Shown in pieces: positions 6,456 to 10,449 of a stretch of DNA of 10,449 bases (positions are counted from its first letter, which is position 1; each line of letters opens with the position of its first letter). This stretch comes from an uncultured Oscillospiraceae bacterium (GTDB taxonomy: Bacteria > Bacillota > Clostridia > Oscillospirales > Oscillospiraceae): assembly GCA_934546725.1 (NCBI GenBank), contig CAKTED010000032.1, positions 1-10,449 of the forward strand, read 5' to 3'. The translations under genes and the position numbers were made by a program. The notes beneath the pieces are model-generated. The model ran no database searches and was not told the origin of the DNA. It saw only the letters and a list, made by a program, of their open reading frames with translations.

Positions 6456-6650
6456 ATGGATGTTGATCTGATATTCAAAATAGCGGCTGTGGGCATAATA
6501 GTTGCCGTTCTGAATCTGCTACTTTCGCGCTCGGGACGGGATGAACAGGCGCTGATGATAACGCTTGCGGGCCTGGTGTGCGTGCTGGTGATAGTCGTGC
6601 GTGAAATAAGCGGACTTTTCGAGCTTATAAAGTCGCTGTTTGGTTTTTAG
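6456..6650 (+). CDS. spoIIIAC: Stage III sporulation protein AC
   Basis: This tiny membrane protein of 64 residues has two hydrophobic helices (about 6-24 and 33-52) separated by a charged SRSGRDEQA turn, the standard SpoIIIAC layout. It is an integral part of the membrane base of the SpoIIIA channel. An AAAGG SD (6442-6446) precedes the ATG at 6456. Two other ATGs at 6452 and 6460 are in other frames. The stop is two bases from spoIIIAD. Confidence 0.93.
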   Translation: MDVDLIFKIAAVGIIVAVLNLLLSRSGRDEQALMITLAGLVCVLVIVVREISGLFELIKSLFGF

Positions 6651-6652
6651 CC

Positions 6653-7039
6653 ATGGAATTTTTGATAAAAAGCTCGATAATCGGAATAATAGCGTCGGTA
6701 ATAGGGCTTATTCTGAAAAAGAACGTGCCGGAATTTGCCCTTGTACTGATGCTTTCGTCTGCCGTGGCCATACTTTGCCTGGCGTTTGATATATTCGTTC
6801 AGATAAGAAGCTTTGTTTATGAAACGGCGAACAGCGCCGACATAAGCGGTGCGCTGCTGTCCCCGGTTTTGAAATGCGTCGGTATATCGATTACGGCAAA
6901 GCTGGCGTCTGACGTATGCCGCGACGCGGGCTATTCTGCCGCGGCCTCGTCCGTGGAGCTTGTCGCCTCGGCGGCAGCGATATATGCGGCTCTTCCGCTA
7001 ATGCGCGCCGTGCTGAAGATGACGGAGTCGCTGCTATGA
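6653..7039 (+). CDS. spoIIIAD: Stage III sporulation protein AD
   Basis: The product has 128 residues and is a membrane protein related to SpoIIIAC. Hydrophobic segments lie at about 5-21, 27-49 and 97-117, with an amphipathic stretch SPVLKCVGISITAKLASDVCRDAG (70-93) typical of the family, here quoted only by its ends: SPVLKCVG and SDVCRDAG. It forms part of the channel base in the outer forespore membrane. No SD is visible before the ATG; the two-base gap after the spoIIIAC stop suggests translation by re-initiation. The stop overlaps spoIIIAE by 4 bases (ATGA). Confidence 0.92.
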   Translation: MEFLIKSSIIGIIASVIGLILKKNVPEFALVLMLSSAVAILCLAFDIFVQIRSFVYETANSADISGALLSPVLKCVGISITAKLASDVCRDAGYSAAASSVELVASAAAIYAALPLMRAVLKMTESLL

Positions 7040-8151
7040 GGACTGCTGCAAAAACGGCCGTTATGGCCCTGCTGATCGTCTGCACGGCCCTGCTCGCAGG
7101 TCCGGCCGCGCTTGCGGTGGACTGGGACGAATACGGTCTCGGCCTGGGCACGGAGGATGTGGAGCGGGCTGTCCCGAATTCCGCTTCGGAGCTTATGGAC
7201 GGCGTGGATATCTCCGTCGGCGAAAACTATGCCGGTGCTGCGGAGAGAATATTCAAAAGGGCGATCGGTTCATTGGGGGGAATACTGCGTTCGGCTGCGC
7301 GCAGCGCGACGCTTATCCTCATGGCGGCGACGCTCTGCTCTGTTGCCTCGGCGGTTTATTCGCCGACGGACGGCGGCTTTGATTATGTCCAGCTTGCCGG
7401 TGTTCTTGCCGTTGCGGTGATATCGGCCGGAGATATAAGGAGCTGCGTCGGCCTTGGCAGGAGTACGATACTGGAGCTGAGTGATTTTTCGAGAGTGCTG
7501 CTGCCATGTCTTACGTCCACGGCCGCCGTGAGCGGCGCGGTAACGTCCGCGGCGGCGAAATACGCGGCCTCGGCGCTTTTTATGGACATATTGCTCACGG
7601 GCGTTGAAGCCGTCGTTATTCCGCTGATATATGCGTATATGGCGGCGCTGATAGCGGAATGCGCGATCGGCGGACAGACGCTTTCCGGCGTTGCTTCGTT
7701 TCTTAAATGGATGGCGACCGGTGCTCTGACTCTTCTTGTGCTCGCGTTCGTTATATATCTCAGCATATCGGGGATAGTGTCCGGTTCGGCTGACGCGGCA
7801 ACGGTAAGAGTGGCCAAAACAGCGCTTTCCACAACTCTTCCGGTTGTAGGCGGGATCATATCCGACGCGGCGAACACCGTGCTCGTGGGCGCGTCTCTTT
7901 TAAAAAGCTCCGTCGGAGTTTTTGGACTTCTTGCCGTACTGGCCGTCTGTCTCGTGCCGGTGCTCAAGCTTGGCGGACATTACCTTATGTACAAGCTTGC
8001 ATCCCGGCTTTCGGAGGCAATATCGGGAGGTAAAACGGCCAAAGCGGCAGGAGGGATAGGCGGAGCGTTCGGCATTATCATGGGCGCTACGGGCGCGTGC
8101 GCCATGATGCTGTTTTTCTCCATACTTTCTTTTGTTCAGGCGGTGATTTGA
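7036..8151 (+). CDS. spoIIIAE: Stage III sporulation protein AE, polytopic membrane protein
   Basis: The product is 371 residues from the ATG at 7036, chosen because it begins with a signal peptide (residues 1-27, ending AALA before VDWDEY), has GGAG 8 bases upstream and overlaps the spoIIIAD stop. After an extracytoplasmic region (28 to about 85) come several membrane segments (about 91-108, 116-132, 170-192, 215-237, 293-311 and 340-363). Family stretches include SVASAVYSP and DFSRVLLPCLTSTAAVSG. It is the large membrane subunit of the SpoIIIA complex, possibly a permease-like core of the channel. It overlaps spoIIIAF by one base (TGATG). Confidence 0.94.
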   Translation: MRTAAKTAVMALLIVCTALLAGPAALAVDWDEYGLGLGTEDVERAVPNSASELMDGVDISVGENYAGAAERIFKRAIGSLGGILRSAARSATLILMAATLCSVASAVYSPTDGGFDYVQLAGVLAVAVISAGDIRSCVGLGRSTILELSDFSRVLLPCLTSTAAVSGAVTSAAAKYAASALFMDILLTGVEAVVIPLIYAYMAALIAECAIGGQTLSGVASFLKWMATGALTLLVLAFVIYLSISGIVSGSADAATVRVAKTALSTTLPVVGGIISDAANTVLVGASLLKSSVGVFGLLAVLAVCLVPVLKLGGHYLMYKLASRLSEAISGGKTAKAAGGIGGAFGIIMGATGACAMMLFFSILSFVQAVI

Positions 8152-8648
8152 TGGAAATACTTGGACGCTGGATAAGCGGAATATGCGCGGGAGCGCTTAT
8201 CTGCGGGATCGCGCAGGCGGTAACGCCAAAATCGAGAAGCGCGGCGACGGTCAGGCTTGCCTGCGGATTCATGATGCTCGCGCTGCTGCTCGGCCCGCTG
8301 AGAAGCTTTGATTTTCAGACATATGCCTCGGAGCTGGGGCGGATACGAAACGAGGAAAGCGAGGCTGCGAAGCAGGCGATGAGCAGCGGAGACGAGCTTT
8401 TTGTATCTGTCATAGAAAGCGACTGCGAGACATATATATTGGACAAGGCGAATGAGCTTGGAATAATAAACGCCTCCGCAAAGGTGCATGCGGCACAGGG
8501 CGGGGATGAAGCGTACCCTTATCCGTATTCTGCGGAGCTGGGAGGTGAGGCGGAAAGCGGACAGAAACGGGAGCTGTCGCTGTACATTGAGGGGGAGCTT
8601 GGAATACCGGCTCAAAGGCAGTATTGGAGCGACGGAAATGAATATTAA
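8151..8648 (+). CDS. spoIIIAF: Stage III sporulation protein AF
   Basis: The product is 165 residues from the ATG at 8151. Two membrane helices (about 5-22 and 33-50) carry WISGICAGALICGIAQAVTP and a short loop, followed by a soluble domain (51-165) facing the intermembrane space. This matches SpoIIIAF, which has a ring-building-like domain, although it is shorter than the B. subtilis protein (about 206). The ATG is embedded in the preceding stop (TGATG), so coupling is expected. It overlaps spoIIIAG by 11 bases. Sequence conservation is low in this family; gene order supports the call. Confidence 0.9.
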   Translation: MEILGRWISGICAGALICGIAQAVTPKSRSAATVRLACGFMMLALLLGPLRSFDFQTYASELGRIRNEESEAAKQAMSSGDELFVSVIESDCETYILDKANELGIINASAKVHAAQGGDEAYPYPYSAELGGEAESGQKRELSLYIEGELGIPAQRQYWSDGNEY

Positions 8649-9171
8649 ATTTTCGGACACCGGCGGAAAGGCCGGAGCGCTGCTTGCGGCGCTGAAGAAA
8701 AGATGGCTGCTGATAGCCGGACTTGCGCTTGGCGCTCTGCTGCTGTGTCTGCCAAAGAGCGCGGACTCGCGCTCCGGGAGCACCGATACGCAGACGGCGC
8801 CCGAGTTTTCGCTTGAAAGCGAGGAGAAAAAAATTGCTCAGGCCCTTGAAAAAATCGAAGGTGTGGGTAACGTGAGCGTCATACTGACGCTTAAAAGCTC
8901 ACCGGAGCAGAGAATAGCGAGGGATGAATCGACCCAGTATCGCAGTCTTGACGCGGGCTATGAACTGCAAAGCGAAAGCAGCGTCGTGAAAATTCAGGAG
9001 GGGTCGGGCGTACAGCAGCCGGTAACGCTGAAGTACATATACCCGGAGTATAAGGGCGCGCTGATAATAGCGGAGAACGCCGGAGCGGCTATAAAGCTCG
9101 AAATAACGAACGCCGTTGCGGCGCTGACGGGTCTTTCGTCGGACAAAATAACAGTTGCCGTGGGGCGATAG
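8638..9171 (+). CDS. spoIIIAG: Stage III sporulation protein AG, ring-forming channel component
   Basis: The product is 177 residues, shorter than B. subtilis SpoIIIAG (229). One membrane helix (about 23-38) anchors an extracytoplasmic domain that forms the large ring of the SpoIIIA-SpoIIQ channel. The ring-building motif is recognisable: IAQALEKIEGVGNVSVILTL (66-85) and YKGALIIAENAGAAIK (138-153) followed by LTGLSSDKITV. The middle insert that makes the beta-triangle in Bacillus is represented by about 95-137 and appears compact. GGAG lies 8 bases before the ATG at 8638, inside spoIIIAF. Identification is firm. Confidence 0.94.
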   Translation: MNIKFSDTGGKAGALLAALKKRWLLIAGLALGALLLCLPKSADSRSGSTDTQTAPEFSLESEEKKIAQALEKIEGVGNVSVILTLKSSPEQRIARDESTQYRSLDAGYELQSESSVVKIQEGSGVQQPVTLKYIYPEYKGALIIAENAGAAIKLEITNAVAALTGLSSDKITVAVGR

Positions 9172-9191
9172 GAAAGGATTGAAGTGAAAAA

Positions 9192-9761
9192 ATGAAAGCA
9201 AAGCTTTTGAAGAGAAACGTGATCATTCTGGCGGTGGTAATGTTTCTGGGCGTGGCGGTCTATCTTAACTGGTCATATACGCAGAAGGAGGGGGCGGCCG
9301 CGCCTGGAGAAGCGGCCGGTGCGCCTGTAAACGGCGAGGCGGATGAAGCCGGGCTTTACTATGAGCTTGAGGATTCGGCGCAGACCTCGGCAGCGGGAGC
9401 GGATATCTCGGAATATTTTGCGACCGCGCGGCTGACAAGACAGCAGGCGCGCGACAGCGCCATAGGCGTTCTGCGCGAAGCTACCGAGCTGGAAAACGCG
9501 ACGCAGGAGGCGATAGACGGCGCCGTGGAGGAAATAAGCGTAATGGCAGGCTATTCGCTCGACGAAGCAGAGATCGAAACTCTCATCAAAGCCAAGGGCT
9601 TTGACGAATGCGTGGTATTCCTGAGCGACGATTCCGTAACGGTGGCCGTTTCAGCGCCTGAGGAAGGTCTGAGCAGCAGCGCGGTTTCGAGAATAACGGA
9701 TATAATACTCTCCGAGACGGGACTGAGCGCCGAACAAATAAAAATTATTGAGGTAAAATAG
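9192..9761 (+). CDS. spoIIIAH: Stage III sporulation protein AH, SpoIIQ partner
   Basis: The product is 189 residues (218 in B. subtilis). A single N-terminal membrane helix (about 9-28) is followed by an Ala/Gly/Glu-rich linker (31-75) and the conserved C-terminal domain (78-189) with LTRQQARDSAIGVLREA and ETLIKAKGFDECVVFLSDD. SpoIIIAH sits in the outer forespore membrane and binds SpoIIQ from the forespore side to close the channel. An in-frame stop at 9180-9182 just upstream fixes this ATG; the purine-rich GGAAAGGA is 13 or more bases away, so translation signals are weaker than for neighbours. It closes the operon. Confidence 0.95.
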   Translation: MKAKLLKRNVIILAVVMFLGVAVYLNWSYTQKEGAAAPGEAAGAPVNGEADEAGLYYELEDSAQTSAAGADISEYFATARLTRQQARDSAIGVLREATELENATQEAIDGAVEEISVMAGYSLDEAEIETLIKAKGFDECVVFLSDDSVTVAVSAPEEGLSSSAVSRITDIILSETGLSAEQIKIIEVK

Positions 9762-9782
9762 CTTCCATTTCCCGCCGCTTCA

Positions 9783-9791
9783 TGCTATAAT
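9783..9791 (+). promoter_or_regulatory. Extended -10 promoter of the Asp23-family gene
   Basis: TGCTATAAT is a perfect -10 hexamer with the TG extension. The best -35 at 17 bases is TTCCAT, which is weak. Transcription would begin near 9798, giving a leader of about 63 bases, so this gene can be expressed outside sporulation. Confidence 0.65.
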
Positions 9792-9860
9792 AACTTGCAA
9801 AGCACTTGATCATATTTTGGTACCCGCCCATTCGGCGGTATCAGCAGGGAGGTAACGGCA

Positions 9861-10229
9861 ATGGCTGACAGCAGGGAATATATCAGCAGGATAGAGCCGG
9901 AGGGAAGCATTAATATTTCCGAGGACGTTTTGTCCATAATCGCCGGCGAGGCTATTAAGGACGTTGACGGTGTGGGCGGAGCAGGCGGTGCCTCCATAGG
10001 CAAGGAGCTGCTCGGGAAGAAAAGCTTCTACCGCGGAGTTAAGGTCGCGGTAGACGGCGAGAGCGTTACGATAGACGCATATATCGTCGTGACCTACGGT
10101 CACTCCGTCAGCGAGGTGGCAAAGCAGGTCCAAAGCTCCGTTACAAAGGCGATAGAGGACATGACAGGAATGAAGGTCCTTGCGGTAAACGTTCATGTTA
10201 ACGGCATAGCCTTTGAAAGAGATAAATAA
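9861..10229 (+). CDS. Asp23/Gls24 family protein (YqhY-like)
   Basis: The product is 122 residues with no signal peptide. It matches the Asp23/Gls24 envelope stress family: GSINISEDVLSIIAGEAIKD near the N-terminus, DGVGGAGG, then VTIDAYIVVTYGHSVSEVAK and VQSSVTKAIEDMTGMKVLAVNVHVNGI. Members are soluble proteins of modest known function; in B. subtilis the homologue YqhY, encoded between accC and nusB, affects acetyl-CoA carboxylase activity and fatty acid synthesis. The position directly before nusB supports a YqhY-type orthologue. AGGGAGG lies 8 bases before the ATG. It has its own promoter and terminator. Confidence 0.92.
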   Translation: MADSREYISRIEPEGSINISEDVLSIIAGEAIKDVDGVGGAGGASIGKELLGKKSFYRGVKVAVDGESVTIDAYIVVTYGHSVSEVAKQVQSSVTKAIEDMTGMKVLAVNVHVNGIAFERDK

Positions 10230-10242
10230 CGGCTGCGTTTTG

Positions 10243-10275
10243 CGGCGGGGGTCCATTGTTCCCCCGCCGGTTTTT
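10243..10275 (+). terminator. Intrinsic terminator after the Asp23-family gene
   Basis: CGGCGGGGG (10243-10251) pairs with CCCCCGCCG (10261-10269) around a 9-base loop, followed by a run of five T. It begins 13 bases after the stop codon and separates this gene from nusB. Confidence 0.88.
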
Positions 10276-10344
10276 GCTGCTCTGATTTTCCGGGCGGCTT
10301 CTTTTCTATTTGTGCCGCGCATGCGGCGAAACGGGGGATGACAA

Positions 10345-10449
10345 ATGACACGTTCAAACGCGCGCGAGATCGCCATGCATATTTCCTTTGAGACGGGCGT
10401 GAACCCTATGCCGACGGCCGAGCTCATTGAACTGATCTTTGAGCAGGAC
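10345..10449 (+). CDS. nusB: Transcription antitermination factor NusB, N-terminal fragment (runs off right edge)
   Basis: The first 35 codons are present and the frame is open to the window end. The translation begins MTRSNAREIAMHISFETGVN, with the NusB opening of an Arg-rich start, AREIA and a helical FE segment. NusB binds boxA RNA with NusE (ribosomal protein S10) to support rRNA transcription. The Asp23-nusB order is conserved in Firmicutes and strengthens the call. GGGGG (10333-10337) is the likely SD. An overlapping ATG at 10338 is in another frame that stops after 17 codons. No convincing promoter was found between the terminator and the gene. Confidence 0.75.
   Translation, partial: MTRSNAREIAMHISFETGVNPMPTAELIELIFEQD

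Noticed and set aside
6916..7035. N-terminal extension of SpoIIIAE by 40 residues
   Set aside because: It would overlap spoIIIAD deeply and bury the clear signal peptide that starts at 7036.
8136..8783. Minus-strand open frame of 215 codons
   Set aside because: It lies opposite spoIIIAF and spoIIIAG, has no recognisable domain and is a by-product of GC-rich codon use.
10314..10327. GCCGC-GCAT-GCGGC palindrome before nusB as a terminator or operator
   Set aside because: Only 5 pairs with no T-run in a GC-rich stretch; chance is a sufficient explanation.
9810..10427. Minus-strand open frame of 205 codons
   Set aside because: It runs opposite the Asp23-family gene, through the terminator and nusB start, and resembles no family.

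Overview
The window is chromosomal DNA from an endospore-forming member of the Clostridia, probably a moderately high-GC gut- or anaerobe-type lineage. The evidence is a complete spoIIIAA-AH sporulation cluster followed by an Asp23/YqhY gene and nusB, plus Gram-positive style strong Shine-Dalgarno (SD) sequences, several TTG starts and short, tightly packed operons. Apart from a fragment of an ArsR-type repressor at the left edge on the minus strand, every gene reads on the plus strand.

Region 1 (1-137, minus) is the N-terminal part of an ArsR/SmtB repressor with a Cys-x-Cys metal(loid)-type motif. A divergent promoter region (138-301) separates it from Region 2.

Region 2 (302-4097) is a three-gene operon. 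It has two tandem, paralogous, short MutS-like ATPases (MutS domain V without the mismatch-recognition, clamp-connector or Smr parts) and an S4-domain YlmH-family RNA-binding protein. This is the least ordinary part of the window. MutS2 and YlmH have both been linked to ribosome-associated quality control in Bacillus subtilis, so finding MutS-type ATPases in an operon with YlmH suggests, but does not prove, a role on stalled ribosomes.

Region 3 (4098-4927) is a single-gene unit. It has a near-consensus sigma-A promoter, a structured leader with a palindrome at the start site, a cytidylate-kinase-like gene and a very strong hairpin terminator.

Region 4 (4928-9761) is the spoIIIA operon, encoding the mother-cell side of the SpoIIIA-SpoIIQ channel (feeding tube) between mother cell and forespore: AA is the ATPase, AB/AC/AD/AE/AF are membrane proteins, and AG and AH are ring-forming proteins. 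A plausible sigma-E promoter lies just upstream of a TTG start. Most genes overlap or nearly touch, indicating translational coupling.

Region 5 (9762-10449) is an Asp23/Gls24 (YqhY-like) gene with its own extended -10 promoter and a terminator, then the first 35 codons of nusB. This matches the B. subtilis order spoIIIAH-accB-accC-yqhY-nusB, with the acc genes missing. No tRNA, rRNA, CRISPR array, insertion sequence or prophage feature was seen.
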